The translations under genes were made by a program, and so were the position numbers. The notes under the pieces were generated by a model. That model did not search any database and was not told the DNA's origin. It saw nothing but the letters and a program-made list of their open reading frames with translations. From Symmetrospora coprosmae (Eukaryota > Basidiomycota > Cystobasidiomycetes > Symmetrosporaceae), in NCBI GenBank assembly GCA_008802785.1, contig VUYT01000002.1:310001-374000 (forward strand): 64,000 nucleotides of DNA, read 5' to 3'. Below, one piece after another: positions 25,663 through 36,968 of this stretch (its first letter is position 1; each line of letters starts with the position of its first letter).

Positions 25663-26355
25663 GATTGATGATGACTGTTGGCTGTGAAGATGGTAAATTG
25701 ACTGGGTTGAGGTGCTGCAAGACAACTGAGTCTGACTTTGTCGAATTGAAGTACAAGTCGAGAGGTCGAGCGACAAGAAGGGGCCCCGCCCTTGCTCCAA
25801 TGGTGGCGCCCCGCTGCTGCAGCTGACCCCCGCAAAGCGCGCCCTCCGAGCCAATCGGACGCCGGCTGGATGAGCTTGCCGGTGCGGGAAGTCGGTGGCG
25901 CAGCCTGGCGACCTGTTTCAGCGTGAAAGTGTTAGGCTGTCTGCCCGAGAGGCGGTCTTGCTCGTCTTGCAAAGGTGCTCAGAGTACGAGAGACGTGCAC
26001 ACGAGTATGTAGTGATGCGACAGCCCTCTTATCGCGTCTCATGCCAGGGGCAGCTGAGCGTGCATTCGTTCGACGAGCCAGCGAGATGTGGGGACGCCGT
26101 CCGCACAGTGGTCCGGGCTACTCAAGGTGGCAGCAAAGCTAGTAAAGGCATCACACAATCAGACGTCCGCACTCTTCTTTTGCGACGTGTACGCTTCACC
26201 TGAACCTCACATACTGGCACTGCTTTGAAGTTTCCAGATCCTCCAGCTCTGCCGCGGCACGTGCCACGTCAGGTACGCGTAGTACAGTTGCGAACCGCTC
26301 GACACTCGGAGAGGGCCTCTCTTCTGCACAACCTTGTCTCCCGCGTACATCCAGA
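25663..26355. other. Divergent intergenic region, fumarate reductase / SelW-like
   Basis: 693 bp, presumably both promoters. Overlapping ORFs in several frames have no credible domain or splice partner. No RNA gene seen. Confidence 0.4.
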
Positions 26356-27187
26356 ATGGCTGCTGCATCAGAAGACACTACGAAATGTGAAGTTTGTGCA
26401 CCGTCTATCGAAACTCCGAGACCAGAAGAAGACGTCATGGATCCGAAGACCTTCATCAAGCCGGACCTCCTGCGCGAAGTGCGCGTCGTCATCGAGTATT
26501 GCAACCGCTGGTAAGGTGTGTTTACTTGTGCGTGCTTGTGTCGAAAGCTGACGCTTCTGCGCCACTACAGTCGCTGGTGAGCTCTTGTGTCCACACGCGG
26601 GCTTGACGAGTGCCTGACTAGGAGGGATCCTGCTGGACTGCTCCCTATGACAGGAGCGCCCGGGCCACCTGGTGAGTGACAGTTTGGAACTGTCTCATAA
26701 TTGCCAATGACTCAATTCTGATGCCGTGACCTAGGGTGCAGACAGAGCTTTTGGCAACCTTCTCGCCCTCTGGTGACTCAGCCGACAAGATGGATGAAAG
26801 CCCGTCGACTCTGTCTGCCGTAACAATCATGCCGCGGAGCAACCCGGGTACATGCGCTACAAGTACCTTGAGTGTTGGTATGCGACTGACACTGATAGGG
26901 CGATTCGCCTGTCTCACACAGAAACCGCCGGACGCTTTAGGGTCTGGCTGTACAAAGCTGGAGATGCGGAGCCTCACCTCATCCACGACCGCAAAACCGA
27001 AGGTGGCTTCGCAGAGATGAAGATCATAGTGAGGGTCCTCCTGTCCTGCAAAATTTTCCACACCGGGGACGGTCCGCTGAAGACGGTTCTCGATGCTCAA
27101 CAGAAGCAACGGATACGCGAGATTATCGATCCGAAGAGGGAGCTCGGGCACAGCGATAAGCCCGGAAAGGCGGCTACAGCAGTATAG
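26356..27187 (+). CDS. SelW/Rdx-family thioredoxin-like protein (Cys form)
   Basis: Small redox protein of the Rdx (SelT/SelW/SelH) family with Cys in place of selenocysteine. Exons: 26356-26510, 26571-26576, 26654-26671, 26735-26847, 26922-27028, 27104-27187; about 160 aa. The spliced protein reads VRVVIEYCNRC, RWSARATWVQTELLATF, ETAGRFRVWLYKAG, LIHDRKTEGGFAEMKI and KQRIREIIDPKRELGHSDK, all typical of the fold. The CxxC motif (YCNRC) depends on exon 2, which is only 6 nt: it completes the second Cys codon and adds Arg. Exon 3 is 18 nt. Both tiny exons have good GTRRG/GTGAG donors and CAG acceptors, and all phases agree. Confidence 0.85.
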
Positions 27188-27696
27188 ACGAATCTGCAAG
27201 GTGACCTGTGCCGCCGTGGCAGTCAGAGCTTCATAGGATGGCACCCGCGTCTGTCACTGCTCCTTGCGCGTAGGAACGGTGGTTGGCAGCTGGTCAGCAG
27301 CTACTTGGCTTCGAGCAGCACACGTAAATATAAGGAGAATGAGGCTTGACCGCGCTGGGCCAGTTGTAGACCGCCTTCTTGTAGCCCTATCGCCTGGTAC
27401 AGGGGACATCCCGTGCTCTCTCGGCAGAGGTCGATCGGGAGCTCAAGGGTGCGCACAGCTTAGATACCGCCAACACGCTCATTGGTACCGTGGAACGGCA
27501 CAGGCTAATATCCGTTCGTCGTCGAGCATCACTCCCTCAATATCCTTTGGCTCATCGCTCTGCTCTAAACGCCCCGCAAGGCCCGCTTCTGCGCTGGCAC
27601 GCCGTCATCACCCCTGCCAGCGAAGGGACACGTCGAGCGACAACAACAGCAGCAGTAGTCACTGCCTGGATTCAGAGAAAACCACCTCTCTTCACC
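27188..27696. other. Intergenic region upstream of the DUF4870 gene
   Basis: 509 bp between two plus-strand genes. A long open frame runs through it into the next gene, but no ATG with protein-like sequence precedes 27697. Nothing else recognisable. Confidence 0.4.
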
Positions 27697-28484
27697 ATGT
27701 CACTCAACTTCGCCCCATATTCCTCCCCTCCCTCCTCTCCCCGCGCTTCTACCTCGCGCCTACCACCAAGCTCGAGCAGCACGAGCCGTCCTAAAGCGAA
27801 AGCGCCTTGGTTTGGCGGCGGGTCCTACTCGTACCAGAGCGGGTCCCGCCCAGCGGATGCCAGTAGTGCCGGCGCGGGCGCAACGGGCTTTGGCTCGTCC
27901 GGCGACGGGTACGGATACGAGAGCGCGCCGAGCGGGGACGTCCTCTGGGACGCAGAGGCCGGCGCGGCGCCTCAGGCGGCACGATCGTCCTCAGGAGCGG
28001 GGCCGAGTGCGGGACATGACGCGTACGAGACGACGTACGGGTGGAGGGTCGACATCGAAGCGGGGGCGGCGTACGTCCTAGGCCCGGTGCTCGGGATCAT
28101 TCTCCTTATGCTCGAGCACAAGAATGACTATGTGTGCGTGTATGGACACACGCTCACTTGCTGTCTACGAAGGCTGAACGCGCATTGCAAAATACAGGCG
28201 CTTCCACGCGTGGCAGTCCCTCCTCCTCGGTTGCTTCCTGGCGATCCTACATATCCTCTTCCTGTGGTCGAGGTTCTTCTCGTGGATCATCTTCCTCGCC
28301 GACATTGCGATATATGGGCAATTGACGTGAGTTAGCATGGGGAGGTGGAGCAGGTCGATCCCCAGGAGCTGATCACAGCGACGCCGGTGGTAGGTATCGC
28401 GCTTTTGTCAACGGCAACACTCTGGAGAGATACTACTTGCCGAGGATAGGAGAGCTAGCAACGCAATGGGTGGACGAGGAATGA
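27697..28484 (+). CDS. UPF0132/DUF4870-type membrane protein
   Basis: Small integral membrane protein of unknown function. Exons: 27697-28133, 28198-28326, 28394-28484; about 218 aa. The N-terminal ~115 residues are Ser/Gly/Tyr-rich and likely cytosolic and disordered. The DUF4870-like core follows: AAYVLGPVLGIILLMLEHKN, DYVRFHAWQSLLLGCF, LAILHILFLWSRFFSWIIF, then TYRAFVNGNTLERYYLPRIG. That makes about three hydrophobic segments. The pairing of a membrane segment with HKNDYVRFHAWQS is diagnostic. Start at 27697 is the first ATG after an open, non-coding-like leader. Confidence 0.8.
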
Positions 28485-28938
28485 CATATGTTCTCGTATA
28501 GCCAGTAGAAGTAATCTTAGTGACGGAGCGGACGCAATCTAGACGCTTCATCCCGAGCAGGCGCGCACCTGACTTAGAAAGCGCAGTTAAGGATGTGAGA
28601 CGCAGAGCCGTCAAGTCAATACGTCAGGCGGCACAATGCTACTCTTATACGGCTGTTATCGTAGGCGAATGGCTCGACATATGCAACAGACCTCGGCGAG
28701 GAGGGCAGAGAGCATTCATCGCGACGAAATGGGATTGCATCTCGGTGAGGCAAAGCCAATACAACGCATGTCCAGCACTCGCTGCGATATCGCCCCAGCA
28801 CAGATACGACTCCACATCCAGACAGCCCGCTGTACCTCGTGCGCGAGGTCGGACAACGCGCAGGAGGGCGGGCGACAGGGGCGCAGGGGAGATAGCATGT
28901 TCGAAGACGATGCCAGCAACGAGGCGGGCACGGCGCGC
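28485..28938. other. Convergent intergenic region
   Basis: 454 bp between the stop codons of the DUF4870 gene and eL15. Antisense ORFs continue in from eL15 but have no independent support. No repeat or RNA gene seen. Confidence 0.4.
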
Positions 28939-30144
28939 TCATCGGTATCGGCGGAGGGAGAGGGTGTTGTGCTTCTTCCAGGTCGAGTACTGGGGAGAGT
29001 GGTTGTGGCGGTGACCCTTGCCAATGCCTCGGGACTGCGGTGCGGAAGCACGAGGGCATCGTCAGTACTCGAAGCAGAGAGCAATGCACGACGGAAATAG
29101 CAGTGACTGACCTTCTTGCCGGCAGCGGTGAGGCCGCGGGTCTCCCTGCGCTTGTGGACGGCGTTGGCGATCCAGTTGATCTTGGCGTCGCGGCGAATGG
29201 CCTTGTGGGCGGGGTCGACGAGGATGACCTCGAAGTACTTGTACACACCGTCCTCGTTGATCCAGTACGACTGTTAAAGGCAACAGGTGTTAGCTGACGA
29301 TGTTCAGGCCAGTCTCGTGTGCCGGCCGACAGGGTCGGTACGGTAGGGTGGCGGGCTGGGCGGGCTGAGCGATCGCGCAGCAGGACGTTGCGAAGCATCC
29401 TGGCAGTGCAGCTGACTGCATGGGGATTGCGTCCGGCAGAAATGTCGGACGTCCCGCCAGCCGCGCATTGCTTCAAAAGGCGGAGCGCATAGACGCTTCC
29501 GCTGTTCCGAGCGCTTCCCTTTGCGATGCCCTCAACAGTGCACGGAGACGTCCTGCTTGCCGTGCTTGCCGTGTTGGCTGTACTCCCTGGCCCAGCCCGC
29601 AAGTCCCGTCCGTCCACCCAGCGCCAAAAGCGCAGACTCACGTTGAGAACTCGAAGACCGCCGCACCTCCTCGCGACACGCTCCTCTGCGACGGATCGGA
29701 GGGACCTCTGGAACTTGAGCTGGTTGACACCCTGGTTAGTGGGCTTTCCGAAGGTGGCACCCTTGGCGGCCTGCTTTTTCCTGCCGCCTCGGCGGACACG
29801 GACGCGGTAGACGACGTAGCCCTGCTTTGCCTTGTACCCCAGTCGGCGGGCCTTGTCAGGGCGCGACGGGCGGGTGGCGCGGTGGATGACGTTCAGCTGG
29901 CGGTACTCCCAGCATCGCACGCGCTGGAGGAATCGTGCGAGGTCGGACTGCTTCTTGGTGCTGAGGGCAGCGAGGTAGGCCTGGGCACCCCTGCGGATTG
30001 GCGGATTGCAGCGGGAGCGCAGCAGCGACAGCGACACCGAGGGCGGATCAATCAGCAAGTGCTCCTTCTTCCGCTGTACAAGCTGCTGCTGCTGCTACTG
30101 CTCCTGTCCTTGCAGCGTCACTGCAGCCCAGCACATGCTCACAT
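28939..30144 (-). CDS. RPL15: 60S ribosomal protein eL15
   Basis: Large-subunit cytosolic ribosomal protein. Exons: 30144-30143, 29990-29642, 29270-29112, 29034-28939; 201 aa, near the family length. The ATG is split by the first intron (AT at 30144-30143, G at 29990). The protein then reads [112 protein letters not shown], ending LSLRRYR. Introns of 152 nt (at the start codon) and 371 nt (after VLN) are longer than any other in the window, as is common in fungal ribosomal-protein genes. I found no box C/D snoRNA signature in the 371-nt intron. Confidence 0.95.
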
Positions 30145-31206
30145 TTTGGAGGACTGCGGGTGGGATGACAGCAGGTCAGCTATCGACTCCGGTGAAATCG
30201 GGAGCAGGAGCAGCAGCACACGTCTGCACACTGCAGTACAGTAACTCACAAGGAACTGATAAAGGTGAAGGGGGAATTAGCTGTAGTATTCGAGGCGGAC
30301 GGGGGAGAAGGGGGGCCAACCGCGCACGAGGCTGACGGCAGGGAAGCCTCAAATTTCGATAAGGGGGCCAGCCCCGGGCAGGGCAGGACTTCGGCAGGCC
30401 TAACCCCCGACTCGCAAGCTGCACCAAAGGAGCAATGCGCGGAAGCGAGAAGCACGGGTCTGACAAGCACATCGACCTGCTCATAGTCTGACTCACCTTT
30501 GCCATTTTCTCTGACTGCGCTCGGACTTCTGCTGTCGGGCCAGCAGCGCTCCAGGTACATATATGTACGCCAGCATCGACAATAAAACGATGCTGCCTAA
30601 CCTTTCCAAATCCCACTTCTACCCTGTCCTCCCCCCTGACGTCTTGTTCCGATATCGCGGCTGCTCCAGTTCCGCCTAGAACGTGGCCGATTTGAGCTCA
30701 CACCCCTTCGCGCTTGCCGCCAGTGCCCTCGACCTCATCGGCACGTTAGCGATGCACTAGCTGCCTATATGTAGGACGCTCATGCCAAGGGCAAGAAGGC
30801 GTATCGCTGTTCTGCCTCCGGGAGCGCATCGCAAGCGCCCTGCTGAGCCACCAGACAGCGAGCAGTCTGCCAGATGTACCGGCTCCATGATCACGCCGAG
30901 AAGACAATCTCTTGCAGAGGCACGTCAGGTTCGATGCGGCGTTGCAGCCAGTCCCGACCCTCAGCAGGGATATAGGCATTAGTAGGGTCCGGCAGCAGAC
31001 TTGACGATAACGCCTGTGGACGTATGCATGCTACCTTAGGCTACGTATTTCGGAAGACAGGGCCTGGCACCAGAAGGGCGAACGCACACACTGACGAAAG
31101 GAATGCAGAAAACGGAGTGATGACGAAAAGCCGACAAGCAACGAAGACGCAGCATCGCATGCGAAATGCCAAAGCAGTGGGAGAAGATAGCGCCGGTCCA
31201 ACCTGA
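30145..31206. other. Long intergenic region upstream of eL15
   Basis: 1062 bp between the eL15 start and the 3' end of the next minus-strand gene. It holds a perfect 14-bp palindrome GTACATATATGTAC at 30555-30568, about 410 bp upstream of the eL15 start codon, possibly part of its promoter. Short ORFs in all frames look random. No RNA gene or mobile-element signature seen. Confidence 0.45.
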
Positions 31207-32979
31207 TCAGGCAAAGTAGAGCGGGCGAGGCACTACAGCAACCGGTAAGACCTGCGCCGAGCCCTTCCGGTTCAGCACATCGCTCGCCTGGAATCAAGCT
31301 CGCCCTGCAGCTCCAGACTCACCCAGGTCGCGGCGAGGACGACACCTCTTCCCTTATTCTGCTGCTGAATGGCCTTCCACTCCATGTCGATATACATGGA
31401 AAGGTACCGGATGAACTGCGGAATCGCAGCAGCGGTATCAGCCAATTCTGCCTTCCGCTATGTTGATCAAGCGAGTCTAACGTACGGGAACGAGCTCTGG
31501 AACACCCCCGCCAGCAGCCAGAGCCTGAAGGAAGGTGAAAGCCGTGCCGGCTACGCTATTGACGCTGGCCAGATATGCGATTGTAGGCGGCGGGAGGATA
31601 ATCTCGTAGCCCCACCTGCGGCCATTGTCGCATTCGCCACATCAGAGAGAAGCACGGACAATGTTCGGACCGACTTGCAAACGCACCAGTACACGAGCAC
31701 GCTCAGTCTATCGTGCGGCGGCTTGAGCGCACCGTCATGCGCGCCAGACGAGTCGATGAGCCGGCCCGTCACTCCCGCCAAAGCGTCAAAAGCGCCAGAG
31801 GACGTTGCAATCTGGCCGAGTATTTTACCCGGTGTAGGCAGGCCGTTGGCTCCCGCAAGCACCCCAAACTTGCCGCCTAGCAGCGTCGATGCCGTGCCCT
31901 CAGCTTTGCCCTCGGACACAGAGACGCTTGGGCGGCGTGGCAGAGGCGGCGGAGGCGGCTTCTCTTTCGAGGGCGACAAGTTTGCAGGAGACGCAACAGC
32001 GAGAGCCGAGGCGTGCTCGTGCTTGGGAAGCACCTCTGCATCGGGGCAGTCCAGGCAGACACCCTTGGCAGCGGGGTGAGCGAGGACCGCAGCGGGTCCC
32101 GTTGTCACCAGGGCAGTGGTCGATAGAGGCGCCTCAACGGCCGGAGACGGGAGCCTCTTCAGCTCGTCTATGATTCTGTTGGCTTCTGTCGGCTTGCCGA
32201 GCGCGGCTGTGAGCAGCGAATGTCGTTCCAGAAGTCAGCTCAGCCTGCAACAGAATGGGTGCTCAAGTTTAGTGCAAAGGGCGCTCACATTTGAGCTCCT
32301 TGAGCTGCTTGGACGACATTTGTGCGCCTACTGTACTGCCCGTGTCCTGCTGGGCGGACTGTGGCGACGTGCCTGAAATCAAGGTGAGGACTGCCTCGGC
32401 CTGCCTGGCCGCCTTCCCGCCAGCTCCCTTGCTCCTGCTCTGAGCCAGGCGAGCAGCAGGCGACAGGGCATGCTTGCTCTCCTTGATCACCTCTGCTTTC
32501 GCCGGCCTGGCCTTCATGTTGTGCTGATTCGGTGACAGCTTGGCCAAAGCAGCACGTGCCGCCCCGCCGTGATGCGATGACGACGGCGAGAGCAGGGAGA
32601 AGTCCATCGAGAAGCCGCGCTTGACTGGCTTGGACGGCAGTCTTTCATCGCTCCTGTCTTCGCTGGCTTCAAGCAGTGACTGCTGCAACTGCGGCACCTC
32701 GTCATCCACCTGGGCCGGCTCCATCGCGCTGTCCGACGGCGAAAAGGAGACCGTCTTGCCAGCCTTGCTGACGCTCTTCGTGTTCCCTCTCCCGCTGCCA
32801 GGACGGACGACAGGCACGGGGATCTCTGTGCGTCGTGTCTGCACTGGACTGAGGTCCGGCGACGTGATGCTGGCGCGTCCCTCAGGCTCGAGCTCGGGCT
32901 GCAGCAGGTTCGCGTACGCCCCTTTCTCCTTTGTCCCAGTCTGTCGCGGCCGACGCCATTCTGGCAGGTGGAGGGGCAT
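31207..32979 (-). CDS. Conserved fungal protein of unknown function (YWWGYEI..PPPT domain)
   Basis: I cannot name the family. Exons: 32979-32289, 32206-31687, 31615-31486, 31415-31323, 31251-31207; about 492 aa, all junctions in phase. The N-terminal 350 residues are Ser/Pro/Lys-rich and probably disordered, with proline runs (EKPPPPPLPRRPSVSV). The last ~100 residues form a compact conserved-looking block: VLVYWWGYEIILPPPTIAYL, VNSVAGTAFTFLQALAAGGG, ELVPFIRYLSMYIDMEWKAI, then NKGRGVVLAATWVLPVAVVP and a final RPLYFA. The block is hydrophobic and aromatic; it could associate with membranes, though no segment is a clear transmembrane helix. The splice structure spans the block in four exons, which supports a real gene. 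Confidence 0.7.
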
Positions 32980-33223
32980 TATGCAGTTGGAGCAGAGCAG
33001 ACATTGTGGATGGATTGTGCTCTGATGGATAGGAGGCCATCATCGGCCGAGCGGGCGGGCGGAATGGAAGAGACCCGAGCGCGGGTGTCGCGACTGCTCG
33101 GACCGGTCGAGCGACGCAGGTCGGACCGAGACGAGGATGCGATGCACCATTCCAATCGCACGACGACATGATGCTGCGCGAGCATGCACGCTGAATTGCC
33201 TAAGTTATAACACGCCCGCACAA

Positions 33224-36200
33224 TCAATGCAGGAACACATCGAGCCTTGCCAGCTGCGCGTACGTCTCCCCAGACAGGCGGTATCGGAGCATCCCCGCAT
33301 ACATCATGAGAGCGCGTGCCTTCTTCCTGACGTCCGTCATCTTCTGCTGGCGGCTTGCATCGCCGTAAGGCGACTCTTTGAGGGTGGCATGGATGCGGAA
33401 GAGGATGTTCATGGTGTTGAGGAGGACCGTGTCAAAGTTCCGGAGGATGCTCTCGTCGAGCTCTTTGAACTCTTCTGCTCGCCGGATGATGGTGACGAGG
33501 TCCCCGTCGAGTGGGATGACGTTGAGCGACTCGATGATGCCCAGCGCATCCTCAAGGCGGCTCGTGCTGGCGCCCGCGCCCGACGATGATTGCTCGTACA
33601 GGGCAAACGCCTCTTTGAGCCGGAGCAGGATGTTGCACGTCTCGCGCGCTTTTTTGCTGATGCGGTGCAGCACAATGGCGCTCCGATCGTAGTGGTCTAA
33701 AATGCCCCTTGCGCTCGACGTGAGGTCATCCGCCATGCCAAACGACACGCTCCGCCCGGCCTGTGCGCTCTCCGAGCTGGCCTGCCCCGACGGCTGCGAG
33801 AGGGACGCGCCCAGCGCGGCATTGAGCACCTGCACGACGGCATCGTACTCTTCCGCGAGGTTGTACAGCAGGATGGTGTCTGCAAAGCGCTTCTCCTGGT
33901 CTGCGCGCTGCGCCGCCGTCTTCACTATGCTCGTCAGGTACTCGCGGTCGTTCTTCAGGTGAATCAGGGGCAGGTCCCGCTCAATCGCCCCTGGGATCTT
34001 GGTCCCGTCGTTCCTGACATCGCCGAGCAGCTCGGCGTACGCCCGCGTCTCCATGACGAGCTCGCGGATGTAGTCATGGCACTTCTTGACCTGCTCGTCG
34101 CCGGCAGCACCTGGTGCGTCGGCGTTCAGGCAGACGAGGTATATGTACTGCAGCGCTTCCACGGGGTCCGAGTGCGCAAACACGCGGTAGTACCGGTAGA
34201 GCATCCTGGAGAAATTAACGTAGGCGACCTCGTAAGGCTGGGTCTCGCTCAAAGAGGCCGTGACTGCAGGGCATGATTGTGTCAGCAGAGCGCACACGCA
34301 GAACTGGACGTGGTGGAGAGGCACGCACGAATGTCGACATCCGAAGTCTCGTCCCGCGTCGGCACGCGCAGGAGGCCATAATAGGCGAGCGCGATGCCAA
34401 AGTGCACAGCGTCGGTCTGGTACTGCGAGTTGCCATAGAGGAATGCGACGGCCTTGGAAGCAAGATGAGGTCCCGCACAATGTCAGTCTTGATGGCTAAC
34501 CTTCTTCGGACCTTCTCGGCCGACGCTGCCTTCCGACTCACCCGCTCGAACTGCCCGCTGAGGAGGAGGACCTGAAAGTACAGCAGCGGCCGCTGGCCCT
34601 TTGGGTCAAAGTGGTTCTCTCCGAACTTGACCAGCACTTTTGCGAGATCCCGGAGCGTAAATTTGTCGAAACCGGGCTCGTTGGCCGCGGCGCTGTCTCC
34701 GCCGCCACTGCCGCTCGACTCGCGGACGAGCATGAGCTGCACCCAGAGCCAGTCCTCGGTCGTGTTGGTCACGCCGGGCACATTGCGCCGCGAGATCTCG
34801 GTCCGTCCGATGAGCTTGTACAGCGCGTGCTTGAACGGGTCCCCGGAGCTGTCGGTCAGGTACCGGATGCGCTGGTTGTACTCGCTCAGGAAGCGGTCGC
34901 GCAGCTGCTTCGGGAGTCTGCAGCGACACCGGAAATGGACATGAGACATAAGCACGCTTATCGATGAGCTGTCAGGCAGGCAGCACAGCCAGAGAGGCAA
35001 GGGACGCACCGCTTGTCTGGACTGTCAAGCCATGCTTTAAAGTACGAGAGGAAGCCGCGCTCGAGCTTCTGCAGGTACTGCTCGTTGTCCGTCGCAAAGT
35101 TGAGCGCTTCTTCTGGGTGTCCCGCGCGTAGGAGGAGGAAGATCCGGGCCCAGATGGGCGTGTTATTGGCCATCTGTGGCACCGGTGCCACGCAGACCAC
35201 ATCAGCAAGCGTACTGGGCGAGAACCAGCGCCGTCTCACGCCCAGAAAGAGACGTCTCGCCCACCTCGAGATTCGTCGCTGTCCATTGCCCCATCTTTGA
35301 GAACTTGACATTGACGTATGCTCGTATCTTGTTCTGAATGGAAGGCACGCCACCGAGGTTCGCCTCTGTGGGTCTGGCGAGCAGGGTCTTTTCAACGTGC
35401 TTCATGAATCTGCGGGCAGGGCAGAGACAGACATGTCAGCGACAATCTCGACGTTCTATTCCAAGGTGGGCACCACGCACTGCTCCTCGAGGTGCTGGAG
35501 ACCTCCAGAGACAATCATGCTCCTGATTTCCCTCGCATCGCTCGTTTCCTGGTTGCTCGAGAGGTACGCCTGGGCGTACTGTCGCTCCGACAGCGCCTCT
35601 CGCTGGAACTCGCCGTTGACAACGTCCTTCTCCTTGACGATCTGAGCGAGCAGGCGCCACGTGTCTGCGAGCTGTGCCGAGCGCTGTGTGTTTGCGCGCG
35701 CGCCGCGCTAACCTTGGTCAGCTCCGCCCCCTCCTCTCATCCAGCCTATACGAGTCCCCGACTCACACTGTCGCTAGCAGAGCCGGACCCGCCCAAGCTC
35801 GCCTCCGAGTAGGCGTTGACAATGGCGAGCGGGATCCCCTGCTTGCGGTACTCGTTGAGCTTGCGCGTCGTCCGGTCGTAGCGCATCATGCGGGTGTGCA
35901 TCTGCAGCTGCGAGCCGGCGCTCTGTCCCTGAGGCAGGGTGCCATTCTGCCGAGCAGGGGACGACGTCTCTCCAAACCCGGCGTCTCTCCCGCCGAGGCT
36001 GCGGCGCCCACTCCCACTCCCGCTCCCGCTGGCTCCACCTGTGCCGCCAATGCCGGACGACGACGACGTCGATGCGACGAGCGCTCCACCTGCATTTGAC
36101 GACGACGATGACGACGACGGGGCGTGCCTGCCGAGCTCCTCAAACACGGCCTCCTTCTGCCTCTCCCAGTCCTTGCGCATGCTGAGCTCGAGCGTCTTGT

Positions 36201-36707
36201 AGAAGTTGCGCACGGTAGCGCGGCGCCCTTCCTCGATGGCCGAGATGATGGTCTGCTCGTGAGCGTGGCGCAGGTGTCCTTCGATGTCGCTGTCGTGCAA
36301 GGGCTGCAAGGGTGCGAAAGCCGAGGCTGGGTCGAGTGTGTTGAGAGCGCGCGAGACCATGGGGAAGTCGATGTTGCCGTGCGAGAGGAGGTAGTGTCTG
36401 TGCGAGGGGGGGGTAATGAACGTGTTCAGCGTTACGAGCTCCGCGCTCCGTGCTAGGACGTGTGGTGCACCCACGCTCCCTCGGCCGTCCCATCGACGGC
36501 CATTGTCCTGGACCCGCTGCCATGCGCTACTCCGAGCGCACTCGCGCCATAGCCCTGGTTGGGTACGCCGCCCAGTCTCCTGGATGCGCTCTCTATCTGG
36601 TCGAGCCCGAGCTCTACATGGGGGATGTCGCGGTTGCTCTGGAGGGTGCTCGTCAGCTGGCGTGACTGCTCGAGGAGCGAGGCCAGGCTGGGTGCTGTGG
36701 CTGCCAT
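33224..36707 (-). CDS. NIC96: Nucleoporin NIC96 (Nup93 family)
   Basis: Inner-ring scaffold nucleoporin linking Nup62-type channel proteins to the pore. Exons: 36707-36475, 36397-35767, 35683-35481, 35409-35265, 35173-35010, 34917-34542, 34452-34329, 34263-33224; about 971 aa, every phase consistent. N-terminal region: MAATAPSLASLLEQSRQLTS, then the helical solenoid: HYLLSHGNIDFPMVSRALN, QLADTWRLLAQIVKEKDVV, FMKHVEKTLLARP, IWARIFLLLRAGHPEEALNF, LPKQLRDRFLSEYNQRIR, RDLAKVLVKFGENHF, AVAFLYGNSQYQTDAVHFGI. Odd: a Ser/Gly-rich insert of ~100 residues (APSSSSSSSNAGG) in exon 2. Shares a 261-bp divergent promoter with the M16 protease gene. Confidence 0.92.
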
Positions 36708-36968
36708 GGCTGTGGCTGTTACTGTGATGCACCCTGTCTGCTATGTTGGTGTGGTATAGTGCCTGCTTGGGATGTATGTAGTTGGAGGCGAGCAGGAGCA
36801 GGAGCAAGAGGCGGATGGAGGAGGAGGAAGAAGAGGAGCGCACTGTCCCCTCTGTATCCGACCGACAAGGGGCAGTCAGACGCCACATAGAGCACATTAC
36901 AGAGACAGGCCACAGCACACGCATCCCTGCTGCTGCTGCCTCTGCTGCTGCCTTCCCACTGCCGTTGG

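Noticed and set aside
29271-29641. Possible snoRNA in the long second intron of eL15
   Set aside because: No TGATGA C-box on the intron strand and no convincing C/D pair or H/ACA fold by eye.
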